DNA of 38,742 nt from Anaerolineales bacterium (GCA_020060235.1 JAGVAO010000279.1:1-38742); one strand, 5' to 3'; positions 16,756 through 25,127 are shown, numbered from the stretch's first letter. Made by a program: numbers and translations. Notes: generated by a model from the letters alone, not told the origin.

Positions 16756-17079
16756 TTATCCTACGCCTTCGAATTCCGCTTTTTGTTTTTCGGCTTTGCC
16801 CTGCACGAACTTCAAAATATCGTGGACGAAGTTCGAGCCGCGGCTGGCGATGACGCCGGTCAGGATGGAACCCAGGTATGGGATGGAAACCATGAACCCG
16901 AGTTCGGCGAATAAATCGACATTGGTGACCAGGCAGACGGCGATACCGACGATTACCGATATGATTTTGTCCATGTTCCAGCCGGTTTCTTTGTCGTAGA
17001 GCGGCTTGAGGGTCTGGATGAGCGACTCAACCAGGAAGGCAACCAGCATAAGGTGCGTAAAATCGAGCGAAGTTTCCAT
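16756..17079 (-). CDS. Small holin-like membrane protein
   Basis: 107 residues with about three hydrophobic stretches (about residues 8-25, 38-56, 62-80), then GVIASRGSNFVHDILKF and a charged C-terminal tail. The size, helix layout and the RGSNFVHD motif resemble small phage-holin-like proteins seen in Gram-positive phages and genomes. No endolysin or other phage gene is nearby, so a lysis role is not supported. The ribosome site AAGGAGAG lies 8 nt before the ATG. Confidence 0.7.
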   Translation of the reverse strand: METSLDFTHLMLVAFLVESLIQTLKPLYDKETGWNMDKIISVIVGIAVCLVTNVDLFAELGFMVSIPYLGSILTGVIASRGSNFVHDILKFVQGKAEKQKAEFEGVG

Positions 17080-17115
17080 GAGCGTCTCTCCTTCTAAATA
17101 AGTTCAGATGAAACT

Positions 17116-17145
17116 ATTGTACAGGAATTTTGCTGTTACGCGCAA
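17116..17145 (-). promoter_or_regulatory. Candidate promoter for the holin-like gene
   Basis: On the minus strand TTGCGC (17145-17140), an 18-nt spacer and TACAAT (17121-17116), about 36 nt upstream of the ATG at 17079. Confidence 0.4.
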
Positions 17146-17151
17146 CGACTT

Positions 17152-18018
17152 TTATAAATCGCTCAGGGTACTCTCGCCATGCGCCAGAATATAATAACTG
17201 CGCGGGGTCGGGTCGCTTTCGTAGATAAAGTCGGTCACCAGGTAGCCTTGCGCGAAGCATTCGCTGAAGACCAGGCGGCTAAACGAGCGCCAGGCGCGGG
17301 CCAGGGGAAAGTCGCCCCGTTTGAGTTTTGGGAAATCGGAGGGGATTTCAGCCAGGACGAGGGAATCTTGCGGGGCGCTGAAATGTTCGGGCGGGCGCGG
17401 AAAGGCTCCGGGTGAGTGCGTTACCCGGTACAAGGCCGGGGTGTCGGCGGAGGCGTAATGGTCAAAGCCCAGGCCGGGGCGTGGACGACGCCCCAATCTC
17501 CTGCTGACGCGGCGGGTGTTGAGCCACCAATCGACCTGGAAGCGGTCAGACTCAAGCCCGCTGTTCAGCCCGTCGCGCATTTCGCCGTAGTAGTTGGGCA
17601 GGTAGGTGTTGCAAACCGCGCCCAGGCGGGCGATGTTGAGGTGGGCGTTGCGGCTGAGTAGGGGGTCGTAGGTCCAGGTTGCCAGGGACAGGCCTTGCTG
17701 GCGCAGCATTTGCCACTGGGCGCGTTTGAGCGCAAAGCCGATGCCGCTGTTCTGGTAGTCGGGATGCACGCCGAGTTCGTGCGAGCAGTGTTTGGGCTGC
17801 GGGCCGTCGGGCAGTTGGTACAGTCCGGGGAAGCCGACCAGCAGGCCGACCAGTTTGAGGCCGTCGTATGCGCCTAGCACCAGCCCGCCGTGATGCGCAA
17901 AGGTCAGCAGGATGTGGCCGGGCAGGATTTCGGCGTCGGAGCCGGGCCAGACCAGGCGTTGCAGGTCTTCGACCTGCTCCATTTCTTCGATGGTTGTCAG
18001 GATGCGGATGGGAAACAT
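17152..18018 (-). CDS. GNAT-superfamily acetyltransferase-like protein
   Basis: 288 residues of the kind grouped as predicted GNAT acetyltransferases (COG3375-like). The acetyl-CoA-binding part lies in residues about 30-150: GGLVLGAYDGLKLVGLLVGF, CSHELGVHPDYQNSGIGFALK and NAHLNIARLGAVCNTYLPNYYG. The C-terminal half has no motif I recognise. The substrate is unknown. It starts 7 nt after the epimerase gene, so the two are probably co-transcribed. Confidence 0.82.
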   Translation of the reverse strand: MFPIRILTTIEEMEQVEDLQRLVWPGSDAEILPGHILLTFAHHGGLVLGAYDGLKLVGLLVGFPGLYQLPDGPQPKHCSHELGVHPDYQNSGIGFALKRAQWQMLRQQGLSLATWTYDPLLSRNAHLNIARLGAVCNTYLPNYYGEMRDGLNSGLESDRFQVDWWLNTRRVSRRLGRRPRPGLGFDHYASADTPALYRVTHSPGAFPRPPEHFSAPQDSLVLAEIPSDFPKLKRGDFPLARAWRSFSRLVFSECFAQGYLVTDFIYESDPTPRSYYILAHGESTLSDL

Positions 18019-18025
18019 GCGCAGG

Positions 18026-18958
18026 TTAGGGTAAGCGATAGAAGGCGCGCAGGGCGTCGCGCCGCCAGTCGATGGCTTTCAGGTGGTCAAGGCGGTAGGT
18101 AAAGCGGGCCGGGATGAAGCCGAAAACGCGCGAGATGGTATCGCTGAGGGCGGTGCGGTTGTAGCCCAGGTAGTCGACCCAAAAACTGGACAGGGGGAAT
18201 TTGGGCACAATTCCTTGCATGAAAAGGGTCAGGGAGCGCAGGTAGGGCAGGCCGAGCGGCAGAAGCGCAGGATTTTTCTGAATGACCGACAGGATGATTT
18301 CGAGCACCTGGCGGTAAGAGAAATATTCCGCGCCGCCGACTTCGTAGGTCTGGTTGGCGGTTTCGGGGTTGTCGAGCGACCAGAGCAGGCAGGTGACCAG
18401 GTCTTCGACCCACAGCGGCTGGAGCAGGACTTCGCCCTGGCCGGGCAGGAACATGACCGGGTAAAGCGAGGCAAGGCGCGCCAGGTTGGTGGTAAAGTGG
18501 TCTTCCGGCCCGTATAAGATGGCCGAACGGAAGATGGTGTGCGAGATGCCGCTCTTGCGGATGTGTTCCTCAGCCACGCCCTTGATTTTAAGCAGCGGGT
18601 AATAGGAGGAGCGACTTGCGCCCAGGTGGCTGACGTAAAAGAATCGCTGGATGCGCGCTTGGGCCGCCGCGCGGGCCAGGTTGGCGGTGCCGTGGGCGTC
18701 GGTTTGCAGGATGTTGCCGCGCGGGCCTTCGTGTTCGGCCCCGGCCAGGTGGTAGACCACATCGACCCCGCGCAGGGCGGCGCGCAGGCCGCGCTCGTCG
18801 TTTAGTGAAGTAACCGCCACCTCGACCTCGACCCCGCGCGGCAGGGCCGGGGTGCGCTTCGACGGGCGGATGAGAGTCCGCACTTGCTGGCCGTTGCGCA
18901 CCAGTTGGCGTATCAAGGCCCGGCCAATGAAGCCGGTGCCGCCTGTTACCAGAATCAT
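18026..18958 (-). CDS. NAD(P)-dependent epimerase/dehydratase, atypical SDR
   Basis: 310 residues with an N-terminal Rossmann fold: TGGTGFIGRALIRQL (GxxGxxG), an Arg after beta2 (RTLIRPSKR) suggesting NADP, and VVYHLAGAEHEG. The active-site region has SHLGASRSSYYPLLKIKG, where a YxxxK appears as YPLLK. It resembles NDUFA9-like or complex-I-associated atypical SDRs rather than sugar epimerases. The substrate is unknown. It may be translated from a leaderless message (see 18966). Confidence 0.83.
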   Translation of the reverse strand: MILVTGGTGFIGRALIRQLVRNGQQVRTLIRPSKRTPALPRGVEVEVAVTSLNDERGLRAALRGVDVVYHLAGAEHEGPRGNILQTDAHGTANLARAAAQARIQRFFYVSHLGASRSSYYPLLKIKGVAEEHIRKSGISHTIFRSAILYGPEDHFTTNLARLASLYPVMFLPGQGEVLLQPLWVEDLVTCLLWSLDNPETANQTYEVGGAEYFSYRQVLEIILSVIQKNPALLPLGLPYLRSLTLFMQGIVPKFPLSSFWVDYLGYNRTALSDTISRVFGFIPARFTYRLDHLKAIDWRRDALRAFYRLP

Positions 18959-18965
18959 GTTCGCG

Positions 18966-18971
18966 ATTATA
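18966..18971 (-). promoter_or_regulatory. -10 box giving a probable leaderless epimerase transcript
   Basis: The minus strand reads TATAAT, and only 7 nt (CGCGAAC) separate it from the ATG at 18958. The predicted start of transcription falls on or next to the start codon, and no Shine-Dalgarno is present. Confidence 0.45.
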
Positions 18972-19017
18972 CCCGTTTCGGCGGGTTGGCGGGTTGGCGC
19001 AGCCTGCGCTTAAACGT

Positions 19018-19047
19018 AAAAGGCTCCCATAAAGATGGAAGCCTTTT
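19018..19047 (-). terminator. Probable dnaA terminator
   Basis: Arms AAAAGGCT (19018-19025) and AGCCTTTT (19040-19047), with an inner CCAT/ATGG pairing after one mismatch. The hairpin lies 19 nt downstream of the dnaA stop and ends in T on the minus strand. Confidence 0.65.
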
Positions 19048-19065
19048 GGTGATAAAGTTTCGATG

Positions 19066-20424
19066 CTAGACCGCTACGGCCTGCCCATACAACTGGTCGC
19101 GGATTTGCTTGACGCGGTTGCGCAGGCGGTCGTCGCGCTCGATGACATCGCTGATTTTTTCGATGGCGTACATGACGGTGGTGTGGTCGCGTCCGCCGAG
19201 CACCTCGCCGATTTGCGGCAGGGAGGCGTCGGTTTCCTGGCGCAGCAGGTACATGGCCACCTGGCGCGGCTCGGCGATTTTTTGCGAACGGTCGCGGCCA
19301 AGCAATTCATCGACGGTGGTGTTCCAGGTGCGTGCCACCAGTTCAATCAGTTTGGCTGGCTGGATGTTGCGGCTTTGCGGCAGCAGGTCTATCAGGGCGG
19401 TTTCGGCCAATTTGACGGTCAGCGGCGCGCCGCTCAGTTCGGAGAAGGCCACAATGCGGTTGAGCGCGCCTTCCAGTTCGCGGATGTTGGACTGCACCCG
19501 GCGTGCGACCAGGTCGAGTACTTCGTCGGGAACCTGGCGGCCAGATTTTTCGGATTTGTAGCGCAGGATGGCGGTGCGGGTTTCCAGGTCGGGGGCCTGC
19601 ACGTCGGCGGTCAGCCCCCACTCGAAGCGCGAGCGCAGACGGTCTTCGAGCGTGACCATGGCCCTGGGCGGCCGGTCGGAGGAGACGATGATTTGTTTGT
19701 CTTGTCCGTGCAGGGTGTTGAAGGTGTGGAAGAATTCTTCCTGGGTCGATTCTTTGCCGGCGATGAACTGGATGTCGTCAATCAGCAGCACGTCGGCAGA
19801 GCGGTATTTTTCGCGGAAGGAGGCGGTGGTGTGGCTGCGGATGGCATTAATCAGGTCGTTGGTAAATTCTTCAGAAGAGACGTAAAGCACATTCAGGCCG
19901 CGGGCGTGGCAGGCATTCCCGATTGCGTGAAGCAGGTGGGTTTTACCCAGTCCGACGCCGCCATAGAGAAAAAGCGGGTTGTAGGCGCGGGCCGGTTTTT
20001 CGGCCACCGCCAGGGCGGCGGCATGCGCCAGCCGGTTGTTTGCCCCGACTACAAAGGTGTCGAAGGTGTAGCGCGGGTTGAGGGTTGTCGAACGCGGCCG
20101 GGCAGGAGCAGGCTCCGGGGAGTCCGGGTCGGCGGCGGCCGGTTCGGGAGCCGATTCGGACTCCGGGCTGGTGTCGCGCCCGTTGCTGACGACAAATTCG
20201 ACATCCACCGGCTGGTTTAACAGGCCAGAGAGCAGGTTGGCGGCAGTGTCTTGCAAACGATTTTCGAGCCAGTCGCGGGCGTAGGCGTTGCGCACGCCGA
20301 CGGTGACCAACCCTTGCTCAAGGGTAAGCAAGTGCGAATCGCGCACCCAGGTGTCGAAAGAGGCGCGCGGCATTTCCATTTGGAGTTGTCCGAGCACTGA
20401 TTGCCAGGCCTGTTCTGCGTTCAT
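19066..20424 (-). CDS. dnaA: Chromosomal replication initiator DnaA
   Basis: 452 residues with all four DnaA domains. Domain I begins MNAEQAWQSVLGQLQ. A Pro/Glu/Ser-rich linker (about 95-115) precedes AAA+ domain III with RYTFDTFVVG, Walker A GGVGLGKTHLLHAIG, Walker B LLIDDIQF and sensor ISSDRPPR. C-terminal domain IV has the DNA-binding signature GGRDHTTVMYAIEKI. It binds DnaA boxes and opens oriC. The usual neighbours dnaN and recF are absent. AGGAG lies 8 nt before the ATG; a structured leader and promoter lie upstream. Confidence 0.97.
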   Translation of the reverse strand: MNAEQAWQSVLGQLQMEMPRASFDTWVRDSHLLTLEQGLVTVGVRNAYARDWLENRLQDTAANLLSGLLNQPVDVEFVVSNGRDTSPESESAPEPAAADPDSPEPAPARPRSTTLNPRYTFDTFVVGANNRLAHAAALAVAEKPARAYNPLFLYGGVGLGKTHLLHAIGNACHARGLNVLYVSSEEFTNDLINAIRSHTTASFREKYRSADVLLIDDIQFIAGKESTQEEFFHTFNTLHGQDKQIIVSSDRPPRAMVTLEDRLRSRFEWGLTADVQAPDLETRTAILRYKSEKSGRQVPDEVLDLVARRVQSNIRELEGALNRIVAFSELSGAPLTVKLAETALIDLLPQSRNIQPAKLIELVARTWNTTVDELLGRDRSQKIAEPRQVAMYLLRQETDASLPQIGEVLGGRDHTTVMYAIEKISDVIERDDRLRNRVKQIRDQLYGQAVAV

Positions 20425-20456
20425 GTGTTGCTCCTGTCAATAGGGTATGGGGTGCC

Positions 20457-20483
20457 GAACCCTCTGCATGGGTTCGCAGAGGG
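20457..20483 (-). promoter_or_regulatory. Mutually exclusive hairpins in the dnaA leader
   Basis: Two stems share the same bases: CCCTCTGC (20460-20467) with GCAGAGGG (20476-20483), and GAACCC (20457-20462) with GGGTTC (20470-20475). Only one can form at a time. They lie about 30-60 nt before the dnaA ATG, so they could alter translation or transcription elongation. Confidence 0.45.
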
Positions 20484-20566
20484 CGCAGGGAGTTTGTTCT
20501 TGTACGCCGGTACTTCTCAGGGAGTCTGGCTGTGGTAAGTGGGAGTCACCACAATTGACTGCTCAA

Positions 20567-20595
20567 ATTCTAGCAGAAGAAGCGCAGGATTGCCA
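20567..20595 (-). promoter_or_regulatory. Candidate dnaA promoter
   Basis: On the minus strand TGGCAA (20595-20590), a 17-nt spacer, and an extended -10 TGCTAGAAT with the hexamer at 20572-20567. This predicts a leader of about 135 nt that includes the hairpins at 20457-20483 and an inverted repeat TGTGGT / ACCACA (20531-20553). Confidence 0.5.
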
Positions 20596-20883
20596 CACGC
20601 CAAACCTACGCTACCTTAAAAAGATTGCTTTTTTTAAGGTGGTGAAACCTTAAAGAAGCGTGGGAATTGCGGCGGTGAATTTGTTAATAAACCGAACACT
20701 TGTTTCAGCCATTATCGCTTTTGCATTTGCAGGCCACCCCCACATATAGGGGTTTTGCCAAAAAAAAGCGCGTTTTTTGGATATGTACGTTAAAAAACTT
20801 AGCGGCCACCACAATCGATTTGGCCGCCCGTGAAACGTTGAATCTGAGCATTCCTAAACGCAATCGTCAATATTAACAACAGG
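20596..20883. other. Intergenic region upstream of dnaA, possible regulatory or origin-linked DNA
   Basis: No gene is visible here. It contains a perfect 10-bp inverted repeat ACCTTAAAAA / TTTTTAAGGT (20613-20640) followed by a third copy AAACCTTAAAG (20645). It also holds a LexA-box-like CGAACACTTGTTTC (20693-20706), a CCCC/GGGG mini-hairpin (20737-20753) and a GCGGCCA / TGGCCGC pair (20802-20827). I find no TTATCCACA DnaA box, so an origin cannot be claimed. Confidence 0.35.
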
Positions 20884-22560
20884 TTAATGGGATTTGCCGT
20901 TTGGCACCCAAACCAAAATGGATGTCCCCTCCCCAACCACCGAACATAACTCCACATCCCCGCCGACCTGGTGGGCGCGGGTGTGCATGTTCGAAAGGCC
21001 GTGCCCCAGGGCCTTGTTCACTTTTTGCATGTCGAAGCCTTTGCCGTTATCGCGGATTTCCAGCATGACCCGTTCGGTGGTTTTCCATACGCTGATTTCG
21101 ACTTTCTTTGCGTTGGCGTGTTTGGCGGCGTTGGCCAGGGCTTCCTGGCAGACATGGAAGAGGGCCAGTGAATGGCTTTTGGGCAGGTCGGCGACATCTT
21201 CGGGCGCGCCGCTCAGGTTGGCTTCGGCCAGGGTGTTGGCGCGGAATTCGAGCGCCAGGCGGCGCAGGCCGTCCATCAGGTTTTCGTCGCCCAACTGGCG
21301 CGGGCGCAGGTCGAGGATGTAAGTGCGGATGTCGCGGATGGTATGGTTCAAGTTATTAATCGCCTGCTGGATGCGTTCCGCCGCCTGTTTGGGGTCTTCA
21401 TCTGAGAGCAGGCGGGCGTGTTCGAGCACCAGCCCGACGCCGTAAATGGACTGGATGATGCCGTCGTGCAAATCCATGCCGATGCGGTCGCGTTCTTCAA
21501 GTACCGCCAGGCGGCGGGCGTCGTCATGCAGGCGGGCGTTTTCTATGGCCAGCCCGGCCCAATTGCCGACGGCTGTCACCAGCAGCACGTCATGGTCATC
21601 GATGGGCAGGTTACTGCGTGTAACCGCGCTCAAGACGCCGATGACATTGCCGCTCGAAGTGAGCGGAATGCAGGCAATTTGCCGAAACCCGGCCTGGACG
21701 ACCGCCGGGCGCACATAACGGGTGTCCCGCGCCAGGTCGTGACTCAGGATAGGCTCGCCAGTCTGGGCTACCAGCCCGACAATCCCCTCCCCGACCTGCA
21801 TCCTGTCGCGGGTCCAGAAGGCTTCGGCAGCCTGTCCGCGGTGGAAGGCCATCCGCAGGGTTTGTTTGTCTTCCTCGAGCAGGAAAATCTCGCCCGCCTC
21901 GACCTTCAAATATTCCATCACCTGCGCCAGGGTCTGGTTCAGGATATCGTCCATTTTTAAAGAGGACGTCAGCGTTTCGGCGATGTTGTTCAGCAGGGCC
22001 AGGTCCTGGTTGCGACGAGTCAGGGCGCGGTCGCGCTCCTTCAGGTCGTCGTACAGGCGGGCATTGTGAATCGCCACTGCCGCATAAGCCGCCAGCATCT
22101 GGATGATTTGCTCGTCATCGCGGGTAAATTCGGGCGCGTCTATCTTTTCGGTCAGGTAAATCTGGCCGAGTTGTTTTTCGGCATAGTGAATGGGCACGCC
22201 CAGGAAAGAGCGCATGTGCGGGTGGTTTTGCGGAAACCCGATGCTGCGATAATCATCCTGGATGTTCGGCAGGCGCAGGGTATCGTCGGTGTGCATCAGC
22301 GCGCCCAGCAGCCCGCGTCCCATCGGCGGGTGCGGGATGCGTCGAATCTCATCGTCGCTCATGCCAACCGAAATGAATTTTTTGAGCCTGCCGTCATCGT
22401 CCAAAACCCCCAGGGCGGCATAACGCGCATCGACCTGCTCGCAGGCTGCCGAGGCAATCCTTTCGAGCAGGGATTCAAGAGAAATATCGTCAACCAGTGT
22501 CAGGCTGGCTTGATGCAGGGCAATCAAGCGTTCTTCCAACTGTTGGCGCGTTAAAAGCAT
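20884..22560 (-). CDS. Cytosolic GAF-domain sensor histidine kinase (NarL/DesK-type)
   Basis: 558 residues with no transmembrane segment. Two GAF domains (about 18-170 and 195-345) are followed by a HisKA_3 dimerisation domain with the phospho-acceptor His365 in MDLHDGIIQSIYG, and a HATPase_c domain with ANAAKHANAKKVE, the G1 box RDNGKGFD and GHGLSNM. GAF domains bind small ligands, haem or redox cofactors, so a soluble signal is sensed. HisKA_3 kinases normally phosphorylate NarL/FixJ-type response regulators; none lies next to it, so it is an orphan. AAGGAGAG precedes the ATG. Confidence 0.93.
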   Translation of the reverse strand: MLLTRQQLEERLIALHQASLTLVDDISLESLLERIASAACEQVDARYAALGVLDDDGRLKKFISVGMSDDEIRRIPHPPMGRGLLGALMHTDDTLRLPNIQDDYRSIGFPQNHPHMRSFLGVPIHYAEKQLGQIYLTEKIDAPEFTRDDEQIIQMLAAYAAVAIHNARLYDDLKERDRALTRRNQDLALLNNIAETLTSSLKMDDILNQTLAQVMEYLKVEAGEIFLLEEDKQTLRMAFHRGQAAEAFWTRDRMQVGEGIVGLVAQTGEPILSHDLARDTRYVRPAVVQAGFRQIACIPLTSSGNVIGVLSAVTRSNLPIDDHDVLLVTAVGNWAGLAIENARLHDDARRLAVLEERDRIGMDLHDGIIQSIYGVGLVLEHARLLSDEDPKQAAERIQQAINNLNHTIRDIRTYILDLRPRQLGDENLMDGLRRLALEFRANTLAEANLSGAPEDVADLPKSHSLALFHVCQEALANAAKHANAKKVEISVWKTTERVMLEIRDNGKGFDMQKVNKALGHGLSNMHTRAHQVGGDVELCSVVGEGTSILVWVPNGKSH

Positions 22561-22581
22561 GACTCTCTCCTTTGTGAAAAT

Positions 22582-22610
22582 ATTCTACACTACCCATTTG
22601 ATTTGGACAA
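22582..22610 (-). promoter_or_regulatory. Candidate promoter of the histidine kinase gene
   Basis: On the minus strand TTGTCC (22610-22605), a 17-nt spacer and TAGAAT (22587-22582), 21 nt upstream of the ATG. Confidence 0.5.
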
Positions 22611-22716
22611 GTTGATAGGTTTTGCCAGAAGGCAACTGTAGAATAACTGTAAAGTAAAATAGGGGCGTTTCCACCGTCCTTGATTTCCCTGATTGGTTCT
22701 CTTTATAAGGATATTT

Positions 22717-24012
22717 ATGACATCTTCGCGCATCCCCGGCTTTTACAACCTGTCCCTGGCTGAACGCTTGTCCCGGGCCGCTTCCGCCGCGGACCAACCC
22801 CACGAAACGCTTGCCCCCTGGACGACCGGCGGACTCTCCCCTGAGGCCGCCGACCACATGATAGAGAACGTCATCGGCATGCACAGCCTGCCCCTGGGCC
22901 TGGGCCTGAACTTCCTCGTCAATGGGCGCGAGGTGCTGGTGCCGATGGCGGTCGAGGAGCCTTCGGTGGTGGCCGGGGCGTCGTTTATGGCAAAGTTGGC
23001 CCGCGCCGGGGGCGGATTCAGCGCCACCACCAGCGAACCGCTCATGATTGGGCAAATGCAGGTAATTAACCTGGTCAATCTTGAAGAGGCCAAATTTAAA
23101 ATTTACGAGAAAAAGGATGAGTTGCTGGCCGAAGCCGATTCGATTGACCCCGTCCTAAAAAAATTTGGCGGCGGCGCAAGAGACCTCGAGGTTCGAACCA
23201 TCGAGGATTCGGCTATCGGCGGCTTCCTCGTCATCCACCTCGTTTATGATGTGCGCGATGCAATGGGCGCAAACGCGGTCAACACCGCTTGCGAGCGCCT
23301 GGCCCCGCGCGTGGAAGAAATCACCGGCGGCAAAGTCCACTTGCGGATTTTGTCAAACCTGGCCGACCGGCGCATTGCGCGGGCGCGGTGTACGGTTCCG
23401 GTGAAAGAACTTGAATTTGGTAAGGGCGACCCAGCGGGTCGTCCCTACAGCGGCGAAACCGTGCGTGACGGAATCATCGCCGCCTATGCTTTCGCCGCCG
23501 CTGACCCATATCGCGCCGCGACCCACAATAAGGGCATCATGAACGGCGTCGATGCGGTGGTGCTGGCGACCGGCAACGACTGGCGCGCCATCGAGGCCGG
23601 GGCGCACGCTTATGCTGCCCGCTCGGGGCGCTACACCAGCCTGAGTACTTGGGGCAAGGATTCCGAAGGCAACCTGGTCGGTACGCTCGAAATGCCGATG
23701 GCGGTCGGCATCATTGGCGGGGCGACCAAAGTCCATCCGGCGGCAAAGGCGGCCATCCAGTTGATGGGCGTCAAAACGGCCTCCGAACTGGCCGAAATCA
23801 TTGTCTCGGTTGGGCTGGCCCAAAACCTGGCGGCCCTGCGCGCCCTGGCGACTGAGGGCATCCAGCGCGGACATATGTCCCTGCATGCCCGCCAGGTGGC
23901 GATTGCCGCCGGGGCCGAAGGCGAACTGATAGAAAAAGTTGCCGCCCAGATGGTGGCCGAGAAAACCGTCCGCATTGACCGGGCCGAGGAAATTATCAAA
24001 AATTGGAAATAA
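22717..24012 (+). CDS. mvaA: Hydroxymethylglutaryl-CoA reductase, class II type
   Basis: 431 residues from ATG 22717 (AAGG six nt upstream); an in-frame TTG at 22693 gives an unconserved extension. It converts HMG-CoA to mevalonate with NAD(P)H. Catalytic residues match Pseudomonas mevalonii class II enzyme: Glu81 (EEPSVVAG), Lys272 (THNKGIMNG), Asp288 (GNDW) and His386 (RGHMSLHAR). Relative to the known Glu83/Lys267/Asp283/His381 the offset shifts by +7 between Glu and Lys. That fits the extra segment [10 protein letters not shown] (about 235-244), which is encoded by a palindromic repeat. First gene of the mevalonate cassette. Confidence 0.94.
   Translation: MTSSRIPGFYNLSLAERLSRAASAADQPHETLAPWTTGGLSPEAADHMIENVIGMHSLPLGLGLNFLVNGREVLVPMAVEEPSVVAGASFMAKLARAGGGFSATTSEPLMIGQMQVINLVNLEEAKFKIYEKKDELLAEADSIDPVLKKFGGGARDLEVRTIEDSAIGGFLVIHLVYDVRDAMGANAVNTACERLAPRVEEITGGKVHLRILSNLADRRIARARCTVPVKELEFGKGDPAGRPYSGETVRDGIIAAYAFAAADPYRAATHNKGIMNGVDAVVLATGNDWRAIEAGAHAYAARSGRYTSLSTWGKDSEGNLVGTLEMPMAVGIIGGATKVHPAAKAAIQLMGVKTASELAEIIVSVGLAQNLAALRALATEGIQRGHMSLHARQVAIAAGAEGELIEKVAAQMVAEKTVRIDRAEEIIKNWK
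23421..23448. repeat. Palindromic repeat (GTAGGG...CCCTAC family) in frame inside HMG-CoA reductase
   Basis: TAAGGGCGACCC and GGGTCGTCCCTA form an imperfect palindrome of 28 bp. It is clearly related to the intergenic copies at 24016 and 25128. It is translated as KGDPAGRPY within the reductase. Confidence 0.75.
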
Positions 24013-24015
24013 CTT

Positions 24016-24044
24016 GTAGGGGCGACCCGCCGGGTCGCCCCTAC
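24016..24044. repeat. Palindromic repeat, perfect copy between HMG-CoA reductase and synthase genes
   Basis: Arms GTAGGGGCGACCCG (24016-24029) and CGGGTCGCCCCTAC (24031-24044) are perfect reverse complements around one base. It starts 3 nt after the reductase stop codon and ends 14 nt before the synthase ATG. Confidence 0.85.
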
Positions 24045-24058
24045 GTCGGGAGAACAAA

Positions 24059-25123
24059 ATGCCAAACACCACTCTTCTAAAACCCAACCGCCCCGTCGGC
24101 ATTACCGGCTACGGGGCCTACGTGCCGCGCTATCGCATCGCGGCCAAAGAAATTGCCCGCGTTTGGGCCGGCGGCAGGGCCGCCCTGCCGGTTAAAGAAA
24201 AAGCTGTGCCCGGCCTCGACGAGGACGTGATAACCATGTCCATCGAAGCGGCGCGCAACGCCATGGCGCGGGCCGAGATTGCGCCCGGCGATTTGCGCGC
24301 CGTCTGGGTCGGCTCGGAATCGCACCCCTACGCTGTCAAGCCGACCTCCACCGTCGTGGCCGAGGCGATTGGGGCTGTCCCCAACGTCCAGGCGGGCGAC
24401 TGGGAATTTGCCTGCAAAGCCGGCACCGAGGCAATGGTGGCTGCGATAGGATTTGTCGGTTCGGGCATGGCCGAATACGCCCTGGCCATCGGCATGGACA
24501 CCGCCCAGGGCAAGCCCGGCGACGCGCTCGAATATACTGCTGCGGCGGGCGGTGCGGCCTTCGTACTTGGTCCGGCGGAGAACGCCCTGGCGACCATCAA
24601 CGCGACCTATTCTTACGTCACCGATACGCCTGATTTCTGGCGGCGCGAATACCAGAAATATCCCGAACATGGCGTGCGCTTTACCGGCGAACCGGCTTAC
24701 TTCCAGCACATTACCTCGGCGGGCAAGACCATGATGGAAGAATTGGGCACCACTGCCAAAGACTACAAATGGGCGGTTTTCCACCAGCCGAACACCAAAT
24801 TTCCGCAGAAGGCTGGGCAAATGCTCGGTTTTACGCCCGAGCAAATTGCCCCCGGCCTGCTCGTGACGGTCATTGGCAACACCTATTCGGGCGCGGCCAT
24901 CATCGGCCTGACCGCCATCCTGGATATTGCCGAACCCGGCGACCGCATCCTGCTGGTTTCTTTCGGCTCCGGGGCCGGGTCGGACGCGATGGACATCACC
25001 GTGACCGATAAAATCACCTCCCGTCGCGACCGGGCCACCAAGACCCAGGAATACATTGCCCGCCGCACCGAAATCGACTACGCCACCTACGCCCGCTATC
25101 GCGGCAAAATTACGATGAAATAA
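24059..25123 (+). CDS. Hydroxymethylglutaryl-CoA synthase, archaeal type
   Basis: 354 residues, the short archaeal form. It condenses acetyl-CoA with acetoacetyl-CoA. Visible are the N-terminal [32 protein letters not shown], catalytic Glu87 ([14 protein letters not shown]), nucleophile Cys119 ([10 protein letters not shown]) and His242 ([10 protein letters not shown]). All three catalytic residues are intact. In archaea this enzyme forms a complex with a thiolase and a DUF35 protein, and both follow here. The start is the ATG 14 nt after the palindromic repeat. Confidence 0.93.
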   Translation: MPNTTLLKPNRPVGITGYGAYVPRYRIAAKEIARVWAGGRAALPVKEKAVPGLDEDVITMSIEAARNAMARAEIAPGDLRAVWVGSESHPYAVKPTSTVVAEAIGAVPNVQAGDWEFACKAGTEAMVAAIGFVGSGMAEYALAIGMDTAQGKPGDALEYTAAAGGAAFVLGPAENALATINATYSYVTDTPDFWRREYQKYPEHGVRFTGEPAYFQHITSAGKTMMEELGTTAKDYKWAVFHQPNTKFPQKAGQMLGFTPEQIAPGLLVTVIGNTYSGAAIIGLTAILDIAEPGDRILLVSFGSGAGSDAMDITVTDKITSRRDRATKTQEYIARRTEIDYATYARYRGKITMK

Positions 25124-25127
25124 TACG

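Noticed and set aside
19063-20220. 385-codon plus-strand open frame opposite dnaA
   Set aside because: Shadow of the DnaA gene on the other strand; composition is typical of antisense frames.
20425-20883. Replication origin next to dnaA
   Set aside because: No TTATCCACA-type DnaA boxes or clear AT-rich unwinding element found, and dnaN/recF are not adjacent. A GC-skew calculation on the whole chromosome would be needed.
22639-22660. Promoter boxes TAGAAT and TAAAAT before the HMG-CoA reductase gene
   Set aside because: No -35 at proper spacing for either hexamer; the reductase promoter cannot be placed with confidence.
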